64,000 nucleotides of DNA from the NCBI GenBank assembly GCA_026874595.1, contig CM049314.1:54977812-55041811 (forward strand). Reading direction: 5' to 3'. A program made the translations under genes and the position numbers. The stretch's first letter is position 1; every line of letters starts with the position of its first letter. This document shows positions 23,337 through 33,540 of the stretch, one piece after another. The notes below the pieces were generated by a model. It was not told where the DNA came from. It did not search any database and saw nothing but the letters and a program-made list of their open reading frames with translations. The stretch comes from Sipunculus nudus (Eukaryota; Annelida; Sipuncula; Golfingiida; Sipunculidae).

Positions 23337-26300
23337 GTTTTTATTATAAGGGTAGTGTCATGTTAGAAACGTGTTACTTATATCGAGCCTAAGACCGGCA
23401 AAGTTTAAATAAAAAACCTGCATAAAAAAATCCATGCCATAAATCAGATGGCCAAGCCTCAAATGTAAAATACCATGGTCACATAATTGTAGACCACTTT
23501 CAATTTTCTATCAATTTCTTTTGTTTGAAGGTGTTCAGGAAAGCCAATGAAAAGAAACGCTATAGACTTGTTTCCAAAAGCAGTTACACATCAGGACGAG
23601 GTTTCAACAAATTTCGGGTCTGTATGCATTTATATTACTGTGTAATTAATGTGAGATGTTATAGAGCCAAATAATTCACGTATTAGGTATACTTCATAGT
23701 GTAAAGGAGTTACGTATGCATGCGAGTTGCTTCTCAAATTTTACGAGCACATGTATTACAGACGTAATAAAGACGTCTTAATGATGCATTTTTTTCAATC
23801 TGTGCATTCAATGTAAAGAATGTGTTTGCTTGGCTACAATTGTGACATCTCCAGGCAAATTTACAAGTCTGAAAAATATGTTAAAAAACATAAATGTAAA
23901 CAAAATGTGGATGGCACTACCAGTCTTGCACAGCTAAGGAGTTGTCCATAACCAATAAGTTTACCAGGATTTCAGAAAGAGCCATGCAAACATTAAAGTA
24001 TGAATTTCACACGACAGCTTAAAAACGTTATAATTTCGCATTTGTGTCCGCAACTGGCTGGTTCGATTTTCTTCATATTTTGCATGGTAGTATGTAGAAA
24101 GATGCATGCACAATATCTTAGTTTTATGGCTGAATGCAAAATTTATATTTTGCAGCCCAGAACACTAACATAAGTCTGATTTTTTAAGTGCTAAAACACA
24201 AAACTTGCGTAACCTTCAATAAACAAAGATTTACCAAGGACTGACCAGGATATTAAGTAAAAAGTTTCTAGGTCGAGCGGTTTCAATGGCAAACCGTAAT
24301 TCCTGAGTAAAAAAAAACACACAATAAAGAAATGCGTAAAATTATGGAAAAAGCTGATGGCACCACCATTTGTGCATGGCTAAAAGGGCCATCCATGGTC
24401 AATAAGCCTTCCGAATTCAGAACTATCCATGCAATTACTACTGCGACATATCAAAAGTATAAATTTCATATATCATCAGGTGTAAATATTAAATTTTCGT
24501 AATTGTTTCGCAACAGTTCTGAAGAACTAGCTGGGCAGATTTTCTTCATTTTTTTGCATGGTAACAATGTATATATGCAGTTGATGTACATTGTTTAAGT
24601 TTTCCAGCCCAGAACACGAACACGTCTGGTTTTCGAAGTGCTAAAACACACAAAAACGTACATGACTCGTAAAATATAGGTCACATTGAGATTTACCAAG
24701 GAGCTACCTTAATATTAACTAAAAAGTTTCTACATCAAACGGTTACGATTTGTGCCTTGTTAACCATTGACAGACATACGACGGACAAAGGGTGATCACT
24801 ATAGCCCAGATGACATATGGTCAGCTAAGCCTATAAAAATGGGTCATAATATTTGAATAACACGAGGAATTTTATCAATATATATAACCTCTTTTTAACT
24901 TAGAATTAACTTGTACAGTTCTCTTATTAACTTACAGAACATGGCGGGGAGGTTTTCTATGTGGAATTGACACTTGCTTGCATTTACCGACAAAACAACG
25001 AAACTCCCGGTGTGGCCGATGTGGACAAGTCTTGGCATCTCAAACTATCCCATTTTTCGCGAAAATACTGTGCCTAAGGCCAAAAAGATAAAAGGTATGG
25101 TTCTCAGGCACCGCCCACGTCAATTTTACCCCCCCCCCCCCCCGCATCAAAAATGTTCATATTGATTTTCAATAGAAACTTACAAATTTTGAGCTTCAGC
25201 CGCTCAAATATTTCTTTCAAGAAGAAAAAATACAATTTTGATGAAATTTCGTTTGTTATGTACGGCTTTTACCTGTTTAGCAAACATATTATGTTATTAT
25301 CCTTTGTCCTGATCATATGACATTTTAATTGAAACATACAAAATAAGGTAAAAAAATCGCCCGCCCGCATTGATTTCAGAAAAAAGTGCCTGAGAACCAA
25401 CTCTTATTCTTTTTGGCCTAACAGAGACGTGGTATATGACGCTCTTTGGCGCAGCGTCTGACCTGAAACACTATAAAGCCATTTGTATGATTCATACATT
25501 CATCTAGTGCTTCAAGTACCTGTGTGCCTCCGGTCCGAGGCAACTAGAGAACAGCCGTGTATCAGCTATTCATCTGTCACTGACGTAACGATGCCCTGGC
25601 TCAAATCTGTGTTATAAAAAGTTTGGTCGATTTTATCCAGCACACGGCGCGCCTGACCGCGGTTAAATTCCAGTAAGCTGACATTGCAGCACGGGGCCGC
25701 ATACTCCTAATAATGCCCCTTTCACACACAAAAAGTTTTCATAACGATTTGGGCACGTGCTTTCACATGTGTATCTAGCACCAACGCATGAGGTGTTCAC
25801 TTCACATCTGGAACAATGTAATAACATGCGGACACATGCCAATGCGCTTGGAATTTTGAAATGTCACTTGGTTGCTGCTTGAAAATGAAAGCTAGGTCAA
25901 AACCGTTTTAGAGTTTTAGGCCAAAAAAATAAAAGGTATGGTTCTCAGGCTTTGCCTGCGTCAGTTTTAAACCCCCGCATGAAACATTTGTATTTTGTTT
26001 TTCATCTTTTAAGAAGATAAAATAATCCAATTTTGATACGATTTCCTGTGATATGTAGTACTTTTACCTGTTAGCAAAAAAAACCCCTGAAATTTCATGT
26101 TTTTCCCTGATCATATGATATTTTTTATCGAAACATACCAAAATAGGTCAAAAATGAAATACAGCCCTGCCCGCATTGATTTCTGAAAAAAAGTGCCTGA
26201 GAATCATACTTTTTTTATTTTTTTGGGCTTAACACATTAACCTAATGGATAAATGATTCGCATTCAACACGGTCTGTAACCACCTGCAGGGGCGGATTCA

Positions 26301-29300
26301 GGAATTTAGAATGGGGGGGGGGCACGTATCGGGTGAGCCAAGGTGCGGGGGGGGGGGTAAAATATTTTTACCTGAGGTTATTGCCAAGGTGCAAACATTT
26401 TTGAAAATTGTGTTTTTAATCGTGCAATCAGGGGTCGCTTGAATGAATTGTAAGCAAAACATACATTGTAACTGTTCTATACACTTGGTGTACTATAATT
26501 TTTTTCTCCAGATTTTGTTTTGTCAGGTCGAAAAAGGCGCCCCCCCCCCCCAAAAAAAAAAAAAAAATCCGCCCTTGATATGCTATGCTGGATTCAAACC
26601 ATTTCGGCTGAAATTGTTTAAATGCTTTGGTTTGCCGCTTGAAGGCTCAAGTCGCTTTGGACAGAAAAAGTGCAACAATGCAATACTTGTCCGGTAAAAC
26701 TGTCCTTACTTTCCATGACTGGATTAACTAGCATGGACCGTAAAGAATTATTAAATTAACGAGGAGTATAAAATGATTGTTTTTCTGAAAGTTTATTCAA
26801 CCACAGCCCCATTCCCTGCATCCAGGATCCTGGATCCTCAGCCATCAACAAAAGATTACACATATTGCCGACGTACTGACGGAATTATGTAATTTTGCAC
26901 TGTGAACATAATGTTTTGATATCCACATAATTAATAAACAATTGAGTTTGATTTAGCTTTTCAATATAGCATCCGAGTTTTATCTTAGAATGAATGGCGG
27001 CTGGATTCAAATGGGTAGGCTCAGAAAAAAAAAAAAAACAAATACGTTATTTAATTCCCTTCTGATTATAATGAATTAGTTTGCCGAAAGATCTTAAAAA
27101 TATATTGTCTTCTTGCAGCCAAACGGGTCTATTACCGTAGAACGTGGTGACTTGCTAGGTTTCTACTTCCCTGGACAGAGCATCATTCCATATGATGGCT
27201 TTGAATGTCTCACCAACCGGACGCTCTACGTCAAATCACCGAGTCACGTCACTGAGGGAAGCTCGTATGATTTCTCAACCAAACACACCGGATGGGATCC
27301 CTGCCGCAAGTACTCCGTCCGCGCCCAGCTTGTTACTGGTCAGTCTTTTTATAATTTATTTTATTTTAAACCCTTTATCGTGTTCATATTTCATTATTCT
27401 TCTTTTTTTTCTTGACTTTGTTTATGCTTTGACCAAGTAGGCCTATGTTTAGGACAGTTGGCTAGGAACCACAACAAACATTCTTTGGATTGTTATATAT
27501 AATGCTTGCAGGCTGTCAACTTTCTATTGAAATGATCGAAAATGACCAAACAGTCCATTCTTCATTTAGTAACAAGTTTTGGTTGTAATAGTGGTCTAAA
27601 CCATCTGTATCAAACATACTCAGTAAATTCTGACCAGAAATATAATAGCGGGTACAAAATCCAAGATCTGGTATTATTGCACGTGCAAATAAGGGCCAGT
27701 ATAAATGTTATGATGAATGTTAACGAGAGAAAAACTATTTTTAGTTTCTTACATGTTATTGTAAGAAACTATAAAAAGATTACATATAATACGTCGATCA
27801 TCATATATTGTTCTTGCTGCGGCTGCGAACATATGCAGAAGGGAACTGCGTACTGAAAGTTAATCAGAGGTGAATCTTAGGGTGCTAACAGACATAGGAA
27901 CAGATAAAACTCTTGCCATTCAAACTTTTGTCCCCTCCAAACATAACACAAAATGGAGATATGCTAAACACCATATTAAGCTGGAGGGGTATACAGATCT
28001 GCCGAATACCTACAAAGATAATCACCACAAGAAGGATCATTATATCTGTGATCTGGGGAAAGAATTTAGGGCTCAAAGCCAGATATCGTCAGTTTGAATC
28101 TCAGCCGAGGAGCGGTGATTTTTTTCACGGTCCGTCCCCCCACAGGGTATAGGCGTTCTGCAGGATTAATTGGAAGACTGTATTCTAAAGTCGGGTTGCA
28201 CTCATAAACGAGTGCGCTTTTCGGGCGTTCCTCGGTGTTATGACCCAGCAATGGGGAAGGATATGCAACCAGGACCCGCAGGTGCGATAAACAGAGCCTG
28301 ATTGGCAGTAGGTAAATCTTGTGTTTCTGCCCTGTCACGTAGTACAAAGCCGAAATGGAATACTGCAGATGTACTTAGAAGTTAGTTTGTCCAGCGTTAA
28401 TAATGAAAGTTGTGACCTCCACCAAACAAAATATATAAAAAGGATCATTGCGTGGTCAGAGTGCCCTCAGATTTTGTTGCTATTTAGCTGAAAGATTTGC
28501 CACTCCATACATTCCCCTTCCCTGTAAGCAGTAAACATTGCGTGAATTTGTTTTTAATATTATTAGTAAGTATATGTTATTGAACATCCCATCTCTTGAT
28601 AAATAAAACTAAAGCGTACACCTGATTTTGTTTCACCCTATTTTAAACCCAAAATAATCCTGAAAGTTTTTCAAATATAAGTATGTTTAATGATCTAATA
28701 CATACTTTTAGTTATACATGAAATGAATGTTGTTGATTCATGCGCTATATCGATGCATTTACGTATAAATTATACATATAATATATAGTATAAATTTTAA
28801 TAATTCCCTGAAATAGTCGGATTGCTGTGTATGCATAAAGGTGCCGAAAGGGTGTTATCCTGCCATCACATAACCTTGGTAACTCATCTTTGTAGAGATC
28901 ACTCGAGCTGAGCAGCTTGTGTTACTTCACAATAATGTCGACTTGTAATCAATCACTCAGCATATGTTAGACGCATTGCCAAGACCTAAAATTTCCGTCT
29001 CTCTGGTATTTAACATATTTAATTTACCTAATGATTATTTAATTCAATAGATCGTCTAGACTATGACATGCCCACATGAATATAAGAGATGAAATCCAGC
29101 AGGCTTAATAATAATACATCATGCTTATCATACGAATGAGTTCATCTTCACACAACAAATGTTACCCCGGATATCGCCGACAAACAACATCACTGGCTTT
29201 TGATGTTAAGATTTTTCTTACATTTTATAGTAATGTCTTCGTTGCACATGTAAAAATATTCATATTTTCTCTCTGCCATAGACTCAATTCCCAAAAGGAC

Positions 29301-30857
29301 AACTGTTTTGATTGCTGTCCAGAGAACGACTCGACCGAACTTTTCAACGACTTTCTCCATCGAGGAGGGCAGCACAATCCCAGGTTTATCCTCTCTTTTA
29401 ATCTCTTATATATTATTTAATATTAATTGTAATCCAGGATTAAGATGAGAACCAGTAGCGGCATGTAATGTTAGAGAAATCTGAAATGTTGACCTAGAGT
29501 TAACCTTTATCAGTCGTAATATGAATGGATTCCTGGCTATACACAACCCAACTAACCATTTATCACACATGATCCAAATCAACGGCAATAAAACATCAAC
29601 GGTGTAACAAAAATAAAGGAAACGTTTTTGCATTTTATGAACATCTCGGAATGCACAGGTCTTAGTTTGATTCCTTTTAATTAATTAGGTACATTTCTTA
29701 TCGCTTCACTGATTTTTAGTATTTTACTCAGCACCTTTTTTTTGCATCACACTAGTGAAATTGACTTCCATGTTTTCAGATAAGAAAAAGTGTTATTTTT
29801 ATTTAAAAACCTAATGCCAAACACTTAAAAAACGTAAAAATCATGCAACATGTTTAATTTACCTAATGATTATTTAATTCATTAGATTATCTAGACTATG
29901 ACATGTCTGCATGAATACAAGAGTTGAAATCCAGCAGGCTTAACAATAATACATTATTCTTATCGTACGGATACGTTCATCTTCACTCAACAAACGTTGC
30001 CACTGATACCGCCGACAAAAACATTATTGTCTTTTGATGTTAAGATTTCTCTTTCATTTTAAAGTAATATATTCGTTGCACATGTAAAAATATGCAAATC
30101 AAATTTTCTCTCTGCAGCCATAGACTCAAATCCCAAAAGGACAACTGTTTTGAGGGCTGTCCAGACTACGAATCGACCGAACTTTCAACGACTTTCTCCA
30201 ACGAGCAGGGCGGCACCAATCCAGGTTTATCCTCTCTTTAAATCTCTAATTGTAATCCAGGAATAAGATGAGAACCAGTAGCGACATGTAATGTCACGAG
30301 ATATATGACCCAATGACCTAGAGATAACCTTTATCATTCGTAATATGAATGGATTCCTGTCTATAGTCAACCCAACTGAGCATCCTAAAAGTCTATCACA
30401 CGTACATGATACACGCCAACGGCAATATAACGTCAACGGTGTAACTAAGATAAAAGAAACTTTTTTTTGCATTTTATGAACATCTCGGAATGTACAGGTC
30501 TTAGTTAGATTCATTTTAGTTAATTAGGTACATATCTTACAGCTTCATAGATTTTTAATATTTTACTCTGCACAGTTTTTTTGCATCACACTAGTGAAAC
30601 TGACTTCATTTTTCCACATAAGAAAACGTATTATTTTTTATAAGAAATCTAATGCCCAACAATTAAAATACGTACAAATCATGTTAACATGTATCTTTTT
30701 ACATTTACTATTCACGATTATATGCCTGATCATTGCAGCCTCCAGTCCCAAGGGAACTTTGAACATCAAATCGACCATCAGGAGTTCAACCGGATCGCCA
30801 CAGCCTGTGGTTGGAATTCCAATCATGTTTGTAATGCTGGCGGGGCTGATTTTGTAA
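16983..30857 (+). CDS. gene 2: secreted GPI-type protein with beta-sandwich-like ectodomain (6 exons)
   Basis: Exons are 16983-17043, 22912-23126, 23531-23617, 27119-27338, 29282-29383 and 30739-30857 (804 nt, 267 aa plus stop). Phases 1, 0, 0, 1, 1 all match, with GT/AG borders and no internal stop. Residues 1-20 look like a signal peptide. Residues 21-195 form one ectodomain with WEYYARRNGATSLLVFRKA, YRLVSKSSYTSGRG and ERGDLLGFYFPGQ: the pattern of a beta-sandwich module common in marine invertebrate secreted proteins that I cannot name with certainty. Two cysteines (C151, C183) may pair, and NRT at 154 is a sequon. Residues 195-228 are the stalk and 229-267 the GPI-type tail. The duplicate exon at 30124-30224 is left out because it breaks the frame. 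Confidence 0.7.
17227..17292. repeat. poly-C tracts
   Basis: Two C-runs (about 12 and 23 bases) separated by ordinary sequence. On the minus strand they are G-runs able to form quadruplexes. Confidence 0.85.
17387..18460. mobile_element. hAT-like TIR element
   Basis: The ends CAGGGGCGTAGCCA (17387) and TGGCTACGCCCCTG (18447-18460) are perfect 14-bp inverted repeats, a terminus common to non-autonomous hAT-type elements in animals. G-rich subterminal blocks lie inside both ends, with a (TA)n run inside. A clean 8-bp target duplication is not seen. The two ends could belong to a deleted or nested pair. Confidence 0.6.
18645..19950. repeat. 1.3-kb direct repeat, copy 1
   Basis: Near-identical to 20515-21832; the main differences are poly-T length (about 19640 versus 21504) and scattered substitutions. 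It contains a complete PIF/Harbinger-type MITE. It starts AAAATGGTTATCACC and ends ATACACAGACC. Confidence 0.93.
18919..19254 (+). mobile_element. PIF/Harbinger-type MITE, copy 1
   Basis: Ends start GGCCAAAAAA and end TTTTTGCC, with the inner inverted repeat GGTATGGTTCTCAGGCAC matching its complement near the right end. Flanked on both sides by TTA. A 3-bp TWA duplication is the hallmark of PIF/Harbinger. Length 336 bp, non-coding. Confidence 0.8.
19950..20514. repeat. inserted copy of 14628-15195
   Basis: It sits exactly at the junction between the two 1.3-kb repeats. Left junction CAGACC/AAGAACACC and right junction CTAGTAGG/AAAATGG show 1-3 bp of shared sequence with the source. This suggests a templated filler at a duplication breakpoint. 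Confidence 0.88.
20515..21832. repeat. 1.3-kb direct repeat, copy 2
   Basis: Second copy of 18645-19950, with a longer poly-T tract at about 21505-21536. After 21832 the sequence becomes unique (ACGGTCATAACC). Confidence 0.93.
20789..21124 (+). mobile_element. PIF/Harbinger-type MITE, copy 2
   Basis: Same element as at 18919, copied with the 1.3-kb repeat. TTA flanks on both sides. Confidence 0.8.
22912..23126 (+). CDS. gene 2 exon 2: start of ectodomain
   Basis: Acceptor TTTCTAG|GA joins in phase 1; donor CTG|GTAACT leaves phase 0. It encodes residues 21-92: a Pro/Ser linker, an aromatic- and charge-rich stretch (SSLDDWSNAMYIVD) and the strand KIVRWEYYARRNGATSLL. Codon content and composition differ clearly from the AT-rich flanks. 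Confidence 0.72.
23127..23530 (+). other. gene 2 intron 2
   Basis: This 404-bp intron contains an (ATT)n microsatellite at about 23298-23337. Nothing else is recognised. Confidence 0.6.
23531..23617 (+). CDS. gene 2 exon 3: ectodomain middle
   Basis: An 87-nt phase 0-0 exon (VFRKANEKKRYRLVSKSS then YTSGRGFNKFR). The strand-turn-strand pattern YRLVSKSSYTSG continues directly from exon 2 and into exon 4. The donor CGG|GTCTGT is weak, but only this border keeps the frame. Confidence 0.62.
23880..24790. repeat. diverged ~460-bp tandem duplication
   Basis: About 23880-24335 and 24336-24790 align with many substitutions: GATGGCACTACCA versus GATGGCACCACCA, CAGCCCAGAACAC in both, AAGTGCTAAAACACA in both, GATTTACCAAGGA in both. 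Only two units are visible. Confidence 0.75.
25078..25418 (-). mobile_element. PIF/Harbinger-type MITE, copy 3
   Basis: Starts GGCCAAAAAG, ends TTTTTGGCC, flanked by TAA on both sides. The internal order is reversed relative to copies 1 and 2 (the GCCCACGTCAATTTTACC side is on the left). It contains a C15 run. Confidence 0.8.
25919..26228 (-). mobile_element. PIF/Harbinger-type MITE, copy 4
   Basis: Starts GGCCAAAAAAATAAAAGG, ends TTTTTTGGGC, flanked by TTA on both sides. Same orientation as copy 3 and more diverged (AATCATAC at the right inverted repeat). Confidence 0.78.
26287..26577. mobile_element. second hAT-like MITE
   Basis: Left end CAGGGGCGGATTCAGG and right end AAAATCCGCCCTTG are inverted copies over 11 of the first 12 bases. 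G-runs lie at the left and C/A-runs at the right. No clean target duplication is seen. Non-coding, 291 bp. Confidence 0.5.
27119..27338 (+). CDS. gene 2 exon 4: end of ectodomain
   Basis: Acceptor TCTTGCAG|CC joins in phase 0; donor ACTG|GTCAGT leaves phase 1. It encodes residues 122-195 with GSITVERGDLLGFYFPGQ, a strand motif typical of this kind of beta-sandwich module. Cysteines C151 and C183 and an NRT sequon at 154 fit a secreted fold. Confidence 0.75.
27339..29281 (+). other. gene 2 intron 4
   Basis: A 1.9-kb intron with a perfect hairpin near 27738-27777 (AGTTTCTTACA arms) and a SINE-like segment near 28030-28350. Frames within it have no support. Confidence 0.5.
28030..28350 (+). mobile_element. 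possible SINE-like repeat
   Basis: CAGTTTGAATCTCAGCC near 28089 resembles a degraded pol III B box, followed by a GC-richer body (CACGGTCCGTCCCCCCACAG, AACGAGTGCGCTTTTCGGGC) unlike the intron around it. No A box or target duplication could be fixed, so the call is tentative. Confidence 0.25.
29282..29383 (+). CDS. gene 2 exon 5: stalk exon
   Basis: A 102-nt phase 1-1 exon with acceptor CTGCCATAG and donor CCAG|GTTTAT. The peptide DSIPKRTTVLIAVQRTTRP then NFSTTFSIEEGSTIPG aligns with gene 1 exon 4 and keeps its N-F-S/T sequon. It is the copy that preserves the reading frame into the last exon. Confidence 0.68.
30124..30224 (+). pseudogene. duplicate stalk exon with 1-nt deletion
   Basis: Aligns with 29282-29383 but is 101 nt long: one T is lost in CGAACTTTCAACG (TTTT in copy 1). 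A second, stronger acceptor (TCTCTGCAG) opens 6 bp upstream, in the same frame. Including this exon shifts the last exon, which then reads PPVPREL and a stop, removing the anchor. It is either a dead exon or an alternative exon making a soluble form. Confidence 0.6.
30739..30857 (+). CDS. gene 2 exon 6: C-terminal anchor and stop
   Basis: Acceptor CATTGCAG|CC joins in phase 1. It encodes SSTGSPQPVVGIPIMFVMLA then GLIL and TAA. Small residues followed by an uncharged hydrophobic end without a cytoplasmic tail are characteristic of a GPI-attachment signal. A possible AATAAA lies near 31293. Confidence 0.7.
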
Positions 30858-31609
30858 TACTCAGATGGTTCTTTGTAATTGGTAAACATGTTAAAAGAAA
30901 ACAAACAACACACAATTCCCCCCTGTATCTGAGTAATAACGTTGACATTTTTTAAGTAGGCTGCAGAACTGGTACTCGTATGATGTCACATCTGTGCTTT
31001 AACGTGGAGGTTTGCTTGTGATAATGAATATATTATAGCCGTTAAGTAATTAAACATCTCAATTGGATACCTTGCATGGCGAAAACCCACGCTTAAACCT
31101 GGACTTCCTGTTAATATTTATATTTAATTACCACTTTTTTTTAGTCCGGTCCTTTGAAATTTATGCCCCTTTGATATTACTGTTTTCCACAGTTATGTAT
31201 AGTATCTGGGTTTTTTCAACTGGCGATGCGTCTGTTCCTTTGTGTTTTGGTTGATGTGTACATATTGGTTATCACCCTAGAAGTACCGTTGCAAATAAAA
31301 GCAGTTATCGAATGGATCTGGAATATAGTTTGCTTTCATTGATGTATCCTGCAGATATCCAGTTTAAAAATTCAGCGTCTTCTAGTGAATATGGTTATTG
31401 ACAATCGCCCAGGTTAAACCCTTAAAGGGACATAAGCAGGAGCAGAATTATAAGATAAGATATCATTTATTGCCAATAAGGAATTTGGGTGTCAAGCAAC
31501 TGGTATGTGGCACAACTAACGAAATAATAATATCAATAATGATAATAATAATAATAATACTGTGTAAAATGTATATGATTAACAACTAGAAAACAAACCA
31601 ATGCTTTAC
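30858..31609. other. gene 2 downstream region
   Basis: DNA at about 30965-31040 is homologous to gene 1 downstream DNA. An (AAT)n microsatellite lies near 31532-31558. No further coding signal is seen. Confidence 0.5.
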
Positions 31610-32260
31610 ATATGCTTATTGAATAAATACACTGAACTGGGCATTAATGAGTCCCTGAAAAGATTTGTTTTTCACATGATGGACTGTATTCGTCTTCCAG
31701 ATTTCAACCTTTTGATTGCTCCACTCAACGGATGCTCACTGCTCATCATGGTTTAAAACTTACTCGGTACCTTTACACAATGCATACTTTCAAAATTTTC
31801 TAAGTCTGTACCAATAAAACGTTCTCTGGCTTTACTCGTTCTTTCCAATCTTTCTTTGTAAGCGACACTCAGTATTTTCTTATCAATATGAAAGCATTTA
31901 AATATTCTAAGAAAGAACATCCTATGACTGCCTTTTTAACACAGAACGTCTGTGTTATCTGACAACTTAAGTTTATCGTCAATAACAGTACCAAGATATT
32001 TATACTGAGACACAATCTCCACAGCAGAACTATCAATGAAAACAGGGTAGTAGCATGCAGGTCTGTTTCTGGTTTCAATTACAAGTTCTATGGTTTTGTT
32101 AACATTTAGTAAAAGATGATGTTTATCACACCATGAGATAGGGTTTGCAATTTCTTTACTATTATGCCTATTCTTTCGCACTATCAATTCTGTTTTGTTA
32201 TATACGAAGTTTCCAGTCAAAACCACCCCATCATAAACTCTCAGTAGCTCGCATACGGCT
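31610..32260 (-). pseudogene. non-LTR retrotransposon reverse transcriptase, 3' remnant
   Basis: The minus strand reads LTGNFVYNKTEL, WCDKHHLLLNVNKTIELVIE, VSQYKYLGTVIDDKLKLSDN, then after a stop HRMFFLRIFKCFHIDKKILS, EHPLSGAIKRLKSGRRI and KTNLFRDSLMPSSVYLFN. These are the thumb and C-terminal blocks of CR1/Rex1-like LINE reverse transcriptases: L-N-x-x-K-T-x-E-L, Y-K-Y-L-G-x-x-I-D, and the terminal F-x-x-S-x-x-P-x-x-V motif. It has several stops and lacks the catalytic region upstream, as expected of a 5'-truncated dead insertion. Confidence 0.8.
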
Positions 32261-33540
32261 GTTTAACATTTTGTTATTGTTCTGCCTGTTTGTAAACAGT
32301 CCACCAATGTCTGTTTACCAATACAAGGCCGCGTGATTGGAGGTCCGATTTTGTGCAACAGATCCCAAGGTGTTGCGCCGCACCACGCGATGTCTCAGCC
32401 AGCGGGAACATGTATTGAATTTTTTGGGCCAAGTCAGTCAATTGACTAACTTTGCTTAATGCATCTCTTGATTGTCAGGTGCTGTCAACGCGCCCTGTCC
32501 GCTTGTTTTAACACACGTGTACAGGAGTAAGCCAACGGTTTCAGGACAAACTTCTGGTAGGTACTAATTTATTTCAAAGAGAATAAGCTATATTTCGTGT
32601 TAATTCAACAGACTTTCAAGGTGATTGGGCCCCTTTAATTACACAGGCGCAGTCTGCAAATATTAACGAGTGACCAGATAATTTAATAGAACTATTCACC
32701 TGACCCTGGGCACTAACACCAGCTGTATAAGACAAAAAGCCTATATAGTTAAAGATATAAATATTTTTTATAGTTTTTATAGAATATTCCTTCAAGTTAA
32801 TGGACATTTAAGACTGGTCACTTTTGGTCTCTCGGGTTCGGCTGAGTAGGAAAGTCAAAAATAAGCGAGAGGCTCTCTTCACATTTTATGCGATTCATTA
32901 CTTCCAACACTTAACAATGAAGCTTATTATTAGCACAAAGCAGATAGCTACTGATAGCTATGTTGTTTATCGTCCTTCGTGTATTTGCCCTTGGATAAAT
33001 AGTCCATATCTTTGTAATGGTTTATACATAAAACGCCGACCCTACTGTTAACATTAGCTCCCCGTTCTGAGCGTTCACGCCACTTACAGATTTTATTTGT
33101 ATGGTATATACTACTGAAAACATATAGATCATTCATTGTCTGGTTACCTTTGTTTTGCTTAGTAAATGCCGCAGCTTATTCAGTGGTATCAGTGACATTA
33201 TCTAATGCCCTACTGGGTATTTGTCTTTCTTGGAATTTTCTCAAAGAAAATGTCTAATTATCATCAGTGTCATCAAACACATCATTTTATTTTAGGGTAG
33301 ATAAAATCAGATAAAACTTTCAATTTTAAAATAATCTCTGGATTTGTAAGAGTAAATGTATGTTTTATGCTACAAAATGTTTTATGTAAAAAAATTACCT
33401 TACCCTTTTTGGGTATAAATATAATAAAGTAAATACATTATACCTTAGATTTTTTTTTATATTAAAGAATGTTACGGCATCTTAAGATCTTCATGATAGT
33501 GGAACTTTTCTTGATTTTTTTCCATTTGTTTTTACCCTTT
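32261..33540. other. non-coding DNA
   Basis: Apart from the candidate exon at 32479-32556, no feature is recognised. It is AT-rich with scattered short frames. Confidence 0.4.
32479..32556 (+). CDS. possible exon of a further gene
   Basis: A 78-nt stretch between ATTGTCAG and a perfect donor (CTG|GTAGGT), open only as a phase 1-1 exon (GAVNAPCPLVLTHVYRSK then PTVSGQTSG). Phase and length resemble the stalk exons of genes 1 and 2, and it is richer in GC than its flanks. No neighbouring exon could be linked, so it may be chance. Confidence 0.2.

Larger units (their letters stand above)
23618..27118 (+). other. gene 2 intron 3
   Basis: A 3.5-kb intron holding a two-copy diverged repeat (about 23880-24790), two inverted PIF/Harbinger-type MITEs and a second hAT-like element. 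No exon-like frame is supported. Confidence 0.55.
29000..30690 (+). repeat. ~842-bp tandem duplication containing the stalk exon
   Basis: About 29007-29848 and 29849-30690 align along their whole length. Shared blocks include TTTAATTTACCTAATGATTA, GAAATCCAGCAGGCTTAA, the exon, and TTGCATCACACTAGTGAAA, at roughly 85% identity by eye. The duplication produced the second stalk exon copy. Confidence 0.9.
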
